Origin: Onthophagus taurus
Lineage: Eukaryota; Arthropoda; Insecta; Coleoptera; Scarabaeidae
NCBI RefSeq assembly: GCF_036711975.1
Contig: NC_091972.1
Location: 11,351,001-11,415,000, forward strand
Length of the DNA stretch: 64,000 nt
Direction: 5' to 3'
The notes under the pieces are model-generated. The model did not search any database. It was not told the origin of the DNA and was given only the letters and a program-made list of their open reading frames with translations. Shown piece by piece: positions 46,013 to 58,289 of the stretch. Position numbers and translations under genes: made by a program. The number at the start of each line of letters is the position of its first letter. Positions within the stretch are counted from its first letter, which is position 1.

Positions 46013-46740
46013 GTCCGGTTAAATTAACTGTTATGAAATCAGATTCATTGTAAGAAGGTGTTGGCCAAGGAATTGGCGTGGTTGGGTCAATGTTGTTGTT
46101 GTTCCTTCACCTACACAATTTGGAAAATATGTGTGTTTAAACCTTAATAAATGTTGTCAATTTATTTCCATTCTTACCAAATCGACTAACTATTATTTTA
46201 AACTCTTCACATGTAGGATTTTTAGTTTCGTGTTCATCAAATGAATCGGCAAAAAAATCAACATTTTCTTCATCATCATTAACAATCGTTTGAGGTGGCG
46301 CTAAAGTAGCTTCTTGACACGTTATATAAATTTCATTTTTAAGTGATAAATATTCCCTGGAGGTGTTTAAAAATCCCGTAAAAATAATTCCATCATAGCC
46401 ATCATCTATTCCAAGACCTACAAAAAATTAATTTATATAAGGCAACATTGTGATAATTTTAGATGCAATAATTCACCTGCTTTCATTAAAATATACTCTC
46501 CTTCATATGTAATATTAAAATTTTCAACAGATATAAGTATTTGAAATCCATCCTCGGCCTTAACAAAAACTTCATTCGTTTCATCGAATTCAATTTCTAC
46601 GACATCATTATCAAGTTGAATTTGTTTACTTAATGTGGTTTGAACTAAAACAATTTTAAAGTTCATTATTAAGTACTAAAAATATTGCAAAAGTAACTAC
46701 TTAAAAACAAAAAGATGCACGAAAATCGTAGAATATCCAT
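46013..46740 (-). pseudogene. Truncated copy of the type I membrane-protein gene
   Basis: Exons 1-3 and the first part of exon 4 of the gene at 39608-41056 are recognisable (start MDILRFSCIFLFL at 46740; 'DGFQILISVENFNITYEGEY' in exon 2). Exon 4 stops at the duplication junction and has a one-base deletion in the Thr-rich linker (ACCCAACC against ACCCCAACC). The membrane helix and tail are absent. Confidence 0.85.
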
Positions 46741-47099
46741 GTTAAACATCAAATGCAATCACTAAAAACAGATCTTTATTGCGAATTGATTCTAAAACGG
46801 ATGTATTAAGTGAAATAGTTAATAATCTTATCGGGATATTTCTTTTCTGATAAAGGTAATTGATAAAAACATGAGACAGTTTAGTTTTTTAAAATTTATT
46901 ATTTATTTTAATTAACATAAAAATAAAATTAATTTGAATGTCATTGACCTTCAAAAACTCCAAGATTCTGCGGCTCAATATCAGTTGTTGTTTGTTATTT
47001 GGAACCGACACTCATTAAATGCTTAATAATATTCAACATCATTATTTTACTCAACATAAGTTACAATTTACATGCAATCAACGTGTTCAATTTTTTAAA

Positions 47100-49343
47100 A
47101 TGCATAAAATAACATTATCAACTTTCATTGTATTATTTATCATGATTAAAAGGTCAAATGGAGAGTGCTCATCTAGAGGAAGAAACATTTATTGTGAATA
47201 TACAACTATTCAAAGTATTGCGAGTACGTTTTCTAGTAATAATGTAAGTCAAATTAGGAAATTATATCTTAATCAAAGTAGATATTTAAGTAATTTGTTG
47301 CTTTTTCTGTTATAAATACAATTTCTTAAAAATATGTTAAGAATTTGACGTAAATAACCTTGAATTGTAGTAATAAAAAAACAGTATGGTTTTAATTTTT
47401 TACAATAAACTAGGCAGGATTTTTTATATATTAATGATATCCATTAATGGTAGCTGTTTCCCCTATCTGTCAATATTTGCCCTGCTTTTGAAAATTGCCG
47501 TTCACAAGGAATAGATGTAACACATGCACTAAACCTCTTCTGCGCAACACATGCTAGGTGGGGAAACAAATATATATTTTCTTTCCACTCATCCAAATTG
47601 CTGTACCTACCTATTTCTAATATAGCCTTGGTAGTAGAAATTCCCGTACCAACATGTTGGTAATTTTGAGCTGCCTTTTCAAAATCCTCCCAAAAATCGT
47701 CATCTTCTATATTTTGATTTCTGGCTTATTTTGATTTAAATACAACTTCAGTTTTGTTATCAGCTCAGCTTGTTAACTCGTCCGAAATCTTTTCAGCTAC
47801 CAAAGAAATAACATCTTGTTTGGCGATTTCTGCATTTCTCTTGTCTTTAAAGGGTAATTCTTTAATAACATTTTGACTGCCCCTGTATACTTAATTTGTC
47901 TTTATTGTAATAGAATTTAAAAAACACTAAAACTTTTGTAACTTAACATTTTTTGCTAGCTATCTTACTTTAGGAGATAACTAACCGTTTCCATAGCAAT
48001 AAGCGACCCTTTATATGATAATAAATTATTATTTTTTATTGTTTTAGAGTATAATAACCTCAGCAAATATCGAAACATGTTACTTAGGACACGCAAGAAA
48101 AGAATTTCTACCATTTAACAACTTAAACACATTATCTTTACGTTGTGATATAATAACATTAGAAGAAGAAGCATTCCGCAATTTAAAAAATCTTCAACAT
48201 CTAAATTTAACTTCGAATAAAATCGCAAGACTTCCGCATAATATGTTCCGGGATTTATCACAATTAAATACCATAGATTTATCGAATAATGATTTAACGT
48301 TAACTACAATCGATACGTTTTATCATTTATGGGCTTTATCATATTTAAATATTGCTTTTAATAAAATAATCGAATTAAAATTGGGAACTTTAGATGCAAT
48401 TCCCAATTTAAAAACGTTAAAAGCGAATAATAATCGAATTCATTTGCTAAGATTAGGTGTATTGGATGGTGGAAGAAATTTGGAAAATTTAGATTTATCT
48501 AATAATATAATCGAGGAAATTCCATTTGGATTATTTGACAACTGTGCAAAATTAAAAGATTTAAATTTATCTAACAATGAAATAAGAAGTTTACCTTTAG
48601 GTTGTTTAGATAAATTAACCTCTATGGAAACATTAAATTTATCTAACAACAAATTTCAAAAAGTAGAGTTGGGGTTATTCGATGAAATGCCGAAATTGAA
48701 AGAATTAGATTTAAGCGAAAATAAATTGTTAGAGTTACCTTTAGGTGTTTTTGATCAATTAGAAAATTTACAAACGCTGAAACTGCAAAGTTGTAAGTTA
48801 CAAGGAATCGAAAATGGAATTTTCGACAAAAACAAAAGACTAATTACGTTAGATTTATCGCAAAATCGTATTGAAAAATTAGAAGATGGAACTTTAGACG
48901 ATACAAAAGCATTGAGATATTTTAATATTTCTCATAACTCTATTACAAATCTCGAAAAGAATGTATTCCATCAAACTCAAATGATCGAACTTGATCTTTC
49001 TCATAACGACATTTCTAATTTACCTCATGGCATATTTAAATTAAATTATGCAGAAAAAATTTATTTAAATAACAACAGAATTAGTAATATTGACACTAAA
49101 GTTTTTGAATCATTATCGAATTTAGTTTATTTAAATTTAGAGTATAATCAATTAAGACAAATCAATGATGGTATATTTAACTATTTGCCTCGCTTGCAAC
49201 AAATTGATATTGCTGGAAATACATGGAATTGTGATTATTTTAGGAAATTATTAAATCTTTTAAGTAATAAATATATTAATTTTAATAAAAATAGCGACTA
49301 CTTTAAAGGATATAAACCTGTTTGTGTTGTTAATAGTTTATAA
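47100..49343 (+). CDS. Secreted leucine-rich-repeat protein, two exons
   Basis: Exon 1 at 47100-47243 encodes a signal peptide (MHKITLSTFIVLFIMI) and a small cysteine pair ('GECSSRGRNIYCEY'). Exon 2 at 48048-49343 is phase 0 and carries about 14 tandem LRRs of ~24 residues (LxxLxLSxNxIxxLPxGxFD type, e.g. 'NLENLDLSNNIIEEIPFGLF'). It closes with a C-terminal cap 'GNTWNCDYF' and a last cysteine. Total is 479 residues with no membrane helix or GPI-like tail, so it is probably secreted. It belongs to the broad insect extracellular LRR group (slit, Toll and connectin-like repeats), but I recognise no specific orthologue. Intron 1 contains a hAT remnant. The 3' end faces BRK1, with an AATAAA at 49475. 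Confidence 0.87.
47450..47900 (-). mobile_element. hAT transposase remnant in LRR intron 1 (right copy)
   Basis: Broken minus-strand frames read 'DEWKENIYLFPHLACVA', 'TSIPCERQFSKAGQILTD' and, further upstream, 'NVIKELPFKDKRNAEIAKQ'. It is the same insertion as in the left copy (41806-42330), so it predates the duplication. About 200 bp at the end next to 47455 are missing relative to the left copy. Confidence 0.78.
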
Positions 49344-49503
49344 ATTTAATTAAAAGAAAAAATTAATTCAGTTTACCTACAAATACATATCAATTGTATT
49401 TAATTATTTTACATTACGAAAAGTTGTTATAAAATTATTGTAGCTTAAAAATATTTTATAATAAATATGTTCTAAATAAAGAATAACATATAAATACTTT
49501 TTT

Positions 49504-50146
49504 TTACATTAATGTCTCTCCTTTGGTGACCTAAAATTGAACATTTAATGAATTTTTGAGATATTGAAATAATAATAAAGAATACTTACACAAGCTTCTA
49601 AATAATCAATTTTCCTTTCGAGTGTGGTCAATTTCTCATTTAGAACAGCCAATTTTGATCTGCACGATAAATCTGCAAAGTTTTCTCAGTAATAATAATG
49701 ATTTACAGTAGTACAATAAAGTCTACATATTTACACCCCAGAAATGATATTTTTCTCAAATTGATCTCTATATGTCAGTTATTGCTGTATGTAGACTTTT
49801 TTGAGTTATAAATATGATTATGTTTTGTGTTTTTCATTATAAATACCAAGTTATACATTTTTTATATGAAATATTAAAATAATATAGACTTCTATGCTCC
49901 ATTTAAAAATTTCATTGAATTACATTTCAGGAGCTGAGATATTATCATTCTTTGGAGTGTATGTAGACTTTATTATATCACTGTATTTAAAAACCCAACC
50001 CATGATTGTTTACAAAAGTTCTTACCAAAGGAATTTAGAAAATCAGTAATCTTTTTAATGCTAACTGTAATAACATCAATATATTCTCTATTTGCCCAAT
50101 CTTGTTGTATCTGTTTTTGAATCGTTTCTCTGTGTGGAGTTGCCAT
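49504..50146 (-). CDS. BRK1: BRICK1/HSPC300, WAVE-complex subunit, 76 aa, three exons
   Basis: Exons (minus): 50146-50026, 49672-49590, 49530-49504. The translation runs '[20 protein letters not shown]', '[20 protein letters not shown]', '[20 protein letters not shown]' and '[16 protein letters not shown]'. It matches the whole BRK1 family end to end (human is 75 aa and ends VTKGETLT). BRK1 is the small coiled-coil subunit of the WAVE regulatory complex that controls Arp2/3-driven actin branching. The final exon has only nine codons, including the stop. Intron 1 holds a MITE. The start is 198 bp from SKIC3 on the opposite strand. No single exon is long enough to stand out as an ORF, so the gene is easily missed. 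Confidence 0.96.
49715..49975. mobile_element. MITE in BRK1 intron 1
   Basis: AATAAAGTCTACATA at 49715-49729 is mirrored by TATGTAGACTTTATT at 49960-49974. Inside, CCCAGAAATGATA pairs imperfectly with TATCATTCTTTGG. The corresponding left duplicate copy (about 42318-42335) runs straight from TTTATTG into TATCACTGTATTT without it. It therefore either inserted after the duplication or was deleted from the left copy. Confidence 0.7.
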
Positions 50147-50344
50147 TATTTAAATAATTTGATAATTGTGGCTTGAGATTTAACAACGTACAATGTATTA
50201 AAATGTACACAAATGTCAAATGGAAATGTCAAAACCTAACCTATAAAATAAAATTCTAACCAATAAAATCCCTACAAAACTAAAAGTTGTCTACAAAAGG
50301 CTTTTAAAAAATATATATACATAATAAATTGTCTTAATTGTGAA
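50147..50344. promoter_or_regulatory. Putative bidirectional promoter of BRK1 and SKIC3
   Basis: The start codons of BRK1 (minus, 50146) and SKIC3 (plus, 50345) are separated by only 198 bp. In the left duplicate copy about 480 bp covering most of this spacer plus the SKIC3 start (50218-50700) are deleted. Confidence 0.5.
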
Positions 50345-53300
50345 ATGTCGTCGAAAAAAATATTAAAAGAAGCCCGGGAAGCTATAAATAATAAGGATTA
50401 TCAAAATTGTGTAAAACTCTGTAAGGTGAGATATCCAATTTCTATTTGCATTGATTCTATTGAGGTCTGTTATAAAATAAAGGGCTATCTACAAATATTG
50501 TTTTTATATTTAAGGAAATTTTAAGTGAAGATAGAAATAATTATATGGCATTAGTATTTTTTGGAATATCTCTTCAAGAAGTTGGACCCATTGAACAAGC
50601 TCAAAATGCTTTTAAAAAGGCGATACAGTTAAACAATTCAAATTGGATAGCTTATAACGGTTTAGCAAGTTTATATGAAAAACATGGAAATGAGGAAGAG
50701 AAAAAAGAATTGTTTAAAATTTATCAAATTATAATTAAATTAGATTGGTAAGTAATTGACTCATTTCAGTGGGGATGTTTAAGTAGTACAATTGTGAAGA
50801 TATGGGTTCACCAGTGGGTTACTTCACTCATAAGTTACAGATCTTGCAACTAATTGTGAGAAAATTATATAGCAAGAAGTAGGAAAAAGTATAATTGAGA
50901 TAAATGAATCAGTAAAAATACTATTCTTTTAGAAGTACAAAGTTTATGTAAATAGAAAATTACAATTGTTACAATTTGATTATAACTTCTTTATTTATTT
51001 ATACATGGAGATAGCAACAGGATAAATTAGGAGCTACCTCACAACTATACTTATGTAATAGGGCCAGAAGGCTAAAATAGCTTAAAAAGATATATGAAGG
51101 AAAAGTTTAGTTCTCAGAACTGAATTTTGAGGTTCTTCACATATTTTTTAGGGAAAAATTAGTATAAAATAAAATGGAAAGATAAAATAAATGCTGATTT
51201 AGTTTCTAGTAACAGGAGGAACTATTTTTATAAAAATTTAAAATCCGAATCATTTACCAATTCGCTTGGAGAATCCTTCTCCCCTTCACTATGCTGCTCA
51301 TCAACTATATCCTTTTCCACTGTATCCGTGATCAGCTCCCTTGCCTCAGGACTCAGCTCCTTCAATGAGACTTTCTGGAACGTTCTAAGGCCTGTAAATA
51401 CAGGAACCAATGGTATTAAAAGCATGTGAACTAAACTTTCTAGTGTTCTAGGCTCTGAATCGCCTCATGTCTTTATTCTTTGCCTCCTATGCCTCCCCTG
51501 AAAGCTGTTCTATCGGAAGAAAAGCATGATTGATGGTTAAAGAGCCATGTAAAAGAATTGTGTACTGTGTTTTATAACCTTTGAAATTTACATTAGCTGA
51601 TATTACCGCTCATAATAGAAAAGTTAGATTTAATTGATTTCCATAATAATATATAAAAAAAAGTCATCTCCTTTCATATTGAAGCAGTCCCACAAGAATA
51701 AATATTTTTAACTTTCAATATAAATATTAAATATAAAATTTTGATTTTAGTAATGAGAAAAGAATTGTTGAATGTGCTGGCAAAATCTTGAAATTTTGTA
51801 ATGAAAAACCTGAAATTTTGGTAAAGTATATTGAGGAATTAATTGATTCTAACTCCGTAACCGAAAGTGGAAAAAATAATATTAGAATGTCTTTGTATAA
51901 TTATTTAAAATTAATTCAAGATTTACCCGAAAATTTAATATCATGTGTAAGATTACTTTTTTATACATAAAAATGTTTTTAATTTTTTATTAATGACTTT
52001 CTTTTCAGTTTAAAAATCTTCTAATATTATTAATAAACAATTCTGAATTAAATTCTTATGAAATACATGAAACTTACACGAAATTGTTGTTTAAATCTAA
52101 AGAATACAATACTTCTTTAGAGGAATCTTTAAAAACTTATAATTTGTATGATAATAAAAAAGAAATTATTTTGGGAATTTGTAAAGCAGCAAATAAGTTA
52201 TTCTTCACCAATGATGAACTTCTTAAAAACCATTTTAATGAATTCAAGGAAATAATTGAAAAGGAGCATTTAATTGAAGAATTTAAAACAAATCATGATT
52301 TTTTATTATCACGGGCCATATTTAATTTCATCAACAAGAATTTTCAGGAAACTAAATATTTATTAGAAGAAAGTAATTGAATTAATTATTTTGTTATTTA
52401 AGTTTTAATAATTTTTGTTTTAGTAATTAATTTAAAATCAAATCCTTGTGTTGATGTGTATCTTTTAAAATCAAAAACTGAATCTGAATTATCTTTAAAT
52501 ATTGATGCTTTATCTTCGATTTTAAAAGCAAAAGAATTAATTGAAAAATCTGGCGATAATAATAATTATAAATTAATTATAAACACTATTTTATGTGAAT
52601 TACTTTCCTACAGTGATGATCATGAAGACTGGAAAAAAGTCATTGAAATTTGTAAAAATGTATGTTATTCAAAATATTTCTCAAAACTTTATATTTCATT
52701 TAAAATTTATTTTTAGAATTCAAATCCTGATTTAAAAATCTCATTAATCCGTTGTTATATTAATTTAAACGAAATTGAAACCGCTGAAACTTTATTAAAT
52801 CAAATAACGAGCTTTAAAAATGAAAGTGAACGAAATTTGCTTGAAGCGCAAATTTTAAAATCAAAGGGAAAATTTAGTGAAGCTTTAGAAGTTTTAGAAA
52901 ACCAAAAAGAAAATGATTGGAAATCAACTTTGGAAATAGGAAACATCAATTGGGAGTTGGAATGTTTTGATAAAGCCTTATTGAATTATTTAAAAGCAGC
53001 TAAATTAAATCAAATGGCTTATCAAGTGTTTTTAAAATTAGGAATTTATTATAAGAAGTTTAACAATTTAGATAAAGCAAGAAGATGCTTTGAAAAAGTA
53101 ATTAAGGTTCATAATCGATGTTTAATTGGTATTATTGAGTTAAATAAAATTTATAAAATTCAACGAAATTGGGTAAGATCTAATTTAAAAATTTAAAAAT
53201 CATTTATAATTAATTTCTATTTTTCCATAGAATGGGTGCGTAAATGTTCTTGAAATTTTTGTTCGTGATAAAATAAATCAATCTAATTTATGGGCATGGA

Positions 53301-56300
53301 CGGAATTAGGTTTAGCTTATCATGAAAGAGGAGATTACTCAAAAGCAATTGATACATTGAGACTTGTGATTCGATTAAATCCAAATAATAGGTATTTAAT
53401 TAAAATTATGCATTTAATATTCTAAATCAAATTGTTTTTAGTTCTTGCTGGGAAAGTTTAGGGGACACTTATTTAGCCAGAGGGGCTTACACTTCAGCTT
53501 TAAAATCGTATCAAAAATCTTTAGACCTTGTCCCGGGAAATTTATATCCACAAATTCAAATTGCATCAATACAACAGGTAATACAAAAATTAATTGTAGT
53601 AAAATTAATTAATACATTTTTTTTTAGATTCTTGGTTTATTTAAAGAAGCAAAAGAACAATATCAAGGAGTTCTTTTTAATAATAAGCAATATATTCCAG
53701 CATTAAAAGGATTGGCTGAGACTTATTTAGGAGAAGCTAAAGAATTTAATAGAAATCAATTGTGGGGACTTGCAAGAGATTCTGCTCAGTTAGCTTTGGA
53801 TACATTATCTAGGTGGGAATTTTTGCAATAAACCATGATGATTAAAATTAGAACCAAAAAGAAATATTAAGTATTGAAATTTCGCAATAATATTCTCTTC
53901 TAAATATTTAGACAAATTAAGTCGTCGCTTAATCAATGAAAATTTTTCAAAATGAAATTTCTGAATTTGTTGGCGTTTTGAAAATAATCTCAAATATCAA
54001 ATTTTTTAGATCTACAATTTCTCTATAAAACCCCACATCCTGTAACTTGTTATTTATATTATTCTATTCTATTTGACGAGTATTTGCAGCTTTTTTTATT
54101 GCCGCTTCTCGCATCCCAACCGCCAGCAGTCCTTATCATTCCAATCATCTTCACCCAGTGCTCTTCATCTCCACATTGATGCCCTGGATCCATTTTTTCC
54201 TAGGCCTACCTCTTTTGTTACTTTCTTCTGGCACCCAGTTCCAAACCTTAAGTGGGAAGTTCTCTATTTACTCATTCGGCGTAGATGTCCATACCATTTT
54301 AGTTGCTGCATTCAAGCTTCTTTTGACAGCTTCTTCTCAACTAAGTATCTAAGCGTGAATAAATTATCTACGCAAGATCTTCCAGGTCTGAAATCACTTT
54401 GTACTTCGTCCTCCTTAATTTCCCTTTCTATCCTAGTTTTCAGGACTCTTCCATATAACCTTCCAAGTGATGACGTCATACTTAACCCTTTGTAATTCCC
54501 GTACTCCTTCCTATATCCTTTCTCGTATATGGAGATTACTTGGGACTTTCTCCAATCTAGTGTAATGTCATCTCCTCTAAGACATTTCTTAAATATCGTG
54601 ATTTGATTTTAAAAACAAAAACATTAATAACTAATATCTATCAACAAATTTCAGCGGAATTAATCAAAACAACAAATTATCATGTTTTTGGAAATTACTA
54701 GGCGATTGTTGCTTTTTGGTAGCACATCTATCAGAACATTATTCCTGCTTACGCGTTCAAGAACACCTCCTTCAAGATAAATTCGTAAATGAACCCTCAA
54801 AAGGGAAATATATCGAGCGAGATGATATATTTGAATTTGCAATAAGGTAAATTAAAATTAACCATAAAATATTATTATTTTTTTATATTTTTGTAGATGT
54901 TTTTCGAAAGCAATCGTTTGCATCGATAATAACATATTAATTTGGCACGATTTAGCGAATTGTCTCCTATCTTACGCTAAAATAGCTGATGATCCAGATA
55001 AATCTAAAGATCTTTTTAATAAAGCTTTTGCGGCGATTCATCACTGCATAATAACCAACCCCGGCAATTGGGCTCATTGGAATCTGATGGGAGTATTGGC
55101 TTTCTTTAAAGAACCTAAATCTTATTCGTTATCTCAACACTCGTTTATTAAAGCAACGATTTTAGATAAAAATTGCGCGGTTGCTTGGTGCAATTTAGGT
55201 ACTTTATATTTACATTTAAACGAAATTAAATTAGCGAACGACGCATTTTCACAAGCGCAGAGATGTGATCCAAATTACATCAACAGTTGGATTGGACAGG
55301 TTATAACCCATATCGTTGTGATTAATTGTATTTATTTTTAATAAATTATTAGGCTTTAATAGCAGAATTTTTGGGGCACGAAGATTGTATGGATTTATTT
55401 AGACATAGTACACAACTTGGTTGTCATGAGCAAAGCGAAATTGGTTATGGTTATTGGGTTTGTAAAACTTTACTTGGAGAACAAACTAAAGAAGCTCAAT
55501 ATGCTATACGTAATATGCATGCAGTTCCAGTTGCTTGTGATTCTTTGACGTGGTACACAGGTGAGTACATTTTGTTTTAATAAAATCGTTTATTACAATA
55601 AATAAATTAATCGATATAAAATAAATAATTTAGCTCTGCAATTCTTCTTCACATTCTTTATACATTAATTGGCATTCTTCAAGTGTTGAAACTTTTTGTT
55701 CTGGTCGATAATCTTCTTGGGATGTATCACTGTTAAACAAAGCGATTTACATTTATTTTGTTACACTTTCTCTTAATGACTTACTTTAAAATTGTTAAAC
55801 CCAACGATAATATTTGATTATTTTCCGCCTGCAAATACGCCTCACACATAAACCTTCTTTTACAGGTATCTGATTTAATATGCATAGCGTCGAATGCTAA
55901 TTCAGATAACTTTAAGCTAAAAGTAATAAGAAAAAATGATAATAATTTAATATTAATAATCTTAATTTGAACACAACTTGCCTTCTAAAAATTCTTTTAG
56001 TTATATCCAAAATGTTACTGATGTTATCGATTTTTCTTGCATGGTAATTACTTGAGTATGGTGATGAATATGTTGGATACTCATTATTATTAGTATTAGA
56101 TGAGTACGCGTTAGATTGATACGCGGTGTTAGATGGATAAGTTGAATAAGTTTTTTCATGAATATCTGCTGATGGAGGTGAATCAACAACATGTTCTGAA
56201 TGATCATGGTCTGTTTCATAAGGGGAATGATCTAGATACACTTCTTTTCCGTAATGAAAATCATGGTGAGGTATTTCCTGGTAAATTGGTTCTATGTGAT

Positions 56301-58206
56301 GTTGAGACTCTATAACCAATATTAAATTATTATTATTTAATTATTATATTTAATAAAAATTCTTACCTGCATATGCTATGTATTTATAAAAAGCATATAT
56401 TTTTCCTGCTACTAAAGCTAGAGTGATTAATGTTCCAACAACAGCAATGACTTTTATTTTAACCAATAAAAATGTTAAATAATAAGCAATCCCAGTTCCA
56501 TCTAATCAAAAGAAAATTATTAATTTTTATATATAGATGTATCATATAATAAAATACTCACATAATAAGTATCCACCACCTTTCTTGCGCCCAGTTTCAC
56601 TTAAATCGTTTGCAGCACACAAACAAAAGCACAAAGTTAATAAGTAAACGTATTTAAACATTTTTTATAATTCTTTTTCTTCAAGTTATTGAGGTATTGA
56701 CTAGAATCAAACTGAAATGAAACATTCTTGGGGACATCTTATATCTATTACAGTTTATTTGTAAAAAGCATGTTAGTGTTAATAATTTTCATACAGATTC
56801 ACTCTCATTTTAGTTTATTTAGTATTTTCCCTGCCGAAAATCTGGGTTAACTTTCTTTTTTCATTCGTTATTTTCTATGTACCTAGTATATTTGTATCAG
56901 AAACTATAAGAGATCTGGTTAATGTGTTAATTTATACATGTTAACGCAATTCACACTTTAGTTACTTTCATTCGCAGAGTGTAAATTTGGAAAACTTTCA
57001 ATAACATTTTAAAAACAATTTCATTATTTTCTTTTTTTTTTTTATTATTTTGTTCTATTAATTTTAGAATTACATCCTGATGATCCGTGTGGTTGGAATA
57101 TGTTGGGCCTTTTAAGAGAAAGGATGGGATTTAAAACAACAGCACTGAAATGCTTTAAACACTCATTAGTTTTAATAAAAAATGACGAAGACAAAGATAA
57201 AATTTTGGTAAATTATGGAAGATTGTTGATTGAAAATCAACAATACAAGGAAGCTGTAAGGATTTTAAAAGGGGTTAAAACAGCAACTTTTAAAAGTGGA
57301 AGCTCTTTGGCTTTAGCACTATTTAAAAGTAATTTCACAATAAAATATAACTTTTTAACAAATTTAATTTTTTTTTTTCTCATTAGATAAAGAATATGAA
57401 GAATCTTATGGTTCTTATGAATCAGCTTTACATTGGTTAACTGATAATAACAAATTACAAAGTGATTTATTAGTTGCTTTAGCTTCAATGGCTTATTTAT
57501 TTGAGGGACACGAAGCTGCGAAAACTTTACTTTTTCAAAGGTAAGATTAATTCAATTTCTAGTTAATACAAATAACACAAACTTATTTTTTAGTGTAAAA
57601 CTGAAACCGCCGTCCCCATGGGGTTTCTATTCAATGCTCTCTATAGGTTTATTACATCAAGATTTACATTTATCACAGCTTGTACTCAACGAAATGTCCA
57701 TTATAAAAGATCAAAAAGAATCCTTAAATCATTATTCCACCCTTATTTCTTATTTCTACCTCTTAAAAGGCGAATCTAAACAAGCAATTCGAGAAGTTAG
57801 CAAATTATTACATCGATATCCCAACGAAGCTTCTTTATGGCTATCTCTTTCAATTTTATTAATACGATTACACAAAGAAAGGCCTCGAGATTTTGCGGCC
57901 TCTCAATGCGCAAGAATCGCCACGGAATTAGGACAGACGAATATGGACGTTACCAAGATTTTGTGTTTGGTTTCGCTAAGCTTGATTTTATCCGGTAGTT
58001 ATAAAAAAGCTTTAAAGGCTGCTCAAAAAGCTGTACATTTTTATCCGAACGCGGTGGAATGTTGGGCGGTGTTAATTTCTTCTTTACGAACATTAAAACA
58101 GGAAATGAAGAATAAAGGGAAAATAGTGACAGATATAGTGGGTCATATTAAAAAATTAGGGTGTAAAGATGAGCTTTTAAGTTGGTTAAGTAAACAATAT
58201 GTATGA
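50345..58206 (+). CDS. SKIC3: SKIC3/TTC37 (superkiller complex TPR subunit), 15 exons
   Basis: Exons: 50345-50425, 50515-50747, 51751-51946, 52009-52372, 52424-52659, 52717-53172, 53231-53391, 53442-53577, 53628-53812, 54655-54846, 54897-55299, 55353-55560, 57068-57328, 57387-57540, 57594-58206. All joins keep frame, giving 1292 residues (human 1564). The start 'MSSKKILKEAREAINNKDYQ' and 'AYNGLASLYEKHGNEEEKKE' follow TTC37. TPR-type helix pairs run the whole length, e.g. 'LWAWTELGLAYHERGDYSKA', 'SCWESLGDTYLARGAYTSAL' and 'GNWAHWNLMGVLAFFKEP'. SKIC3 scaffolds the SKI2 helicase and feeds mRNA to the cytoplasmic exosome. Intron 9 holds a LINE remnant and intron 12 a nested gene. AATAAA begins 5 bases after the stop. 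Confidence 0.93.
54085..54610 (-). mobile_element. LINE remnant with internal deletion in SKIC3 intron 9
   Basis: The minus strand from about 54600 reads 'ITLDWRKSQVISIYEKGYRK', 'NYKGLSMTSSLGRLYGRVL' and 'EDEVQSDFRPGRSCVDNLFT', the fingers block of an RT. It then jumps directly to the C-terminal 'LKWYGHLRRMSK' and 'WNDKDCWRLGCEKR' text. The palm with YADD is missing, so most of the RT was deleted. Confidence 0.72.
55630..56661 (-). CDS. Nested gene: small secreted/membrane protein of unknown function, five exons
   Basis: Exons (minus): 56661-56562, 56501-56367, 56309-55982, 55916-55785, 55729-55630, giving 264 residues. It lies wholly in SKIC3 intron 12 on the opposite strand. The start MFKYVYLLTLCFCLCAA is a signal peptide. 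A second hydrophobic segment follows ('IKVIAVVGTLITLALVAGKI'), then a His/Tyr/Ser/Asn-rich region ('HHDFHYGKEVYLDHSPYETD' and repeated YSSN/YPSN). The C-terminal part holds four cysteines ('SDTCKRRFMCEA' and 'EECQLMYKECEEE'). The C-x4-R-x-C-E pattern is loosely like insect DM4/12 proteins, but I would not assign it. The intron after exon 3 seems to use a GC donor (AAG|GCAAGT), because the GT alternative breaks the frame. Its cuticle or surface role is unknown. Confidence 0.75.
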
Positions 58207-58289
58207 AAGAAATAAATATTTCTAAATCATTTAAATTTTTTTCAATTTTATTTTGTGTTTACCACTTTTAACATATTACAGGGTATCAT

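Larger units (their letters stand above)
46013..51136. repeat. Right (mostly intact) copy of the tandem segmental duplication
   Basis: The unit begins inside exon 4 of the type I membrane-protein gene and ends inside intron 2 of SKIC3, just after TTTTGAGGTT. The junction at 46012/46013 joins SKIC3-intron sequence to membrane-protein exon 4, exactly what a head-to-tail duplication of ~5.1 kb would give. In this copy the LRR gene, BRK1 and the start of SKIC3 are intact, and the membrane-protein part is truncated. Confidence 0.88.

Noticed and set aside
51228-51425. 65-codon minus-strand frame in SKIC3 intron 2
   Set aside because: Acidic and helix-like, but isolated, without homologue or splice partners that I can recognise.
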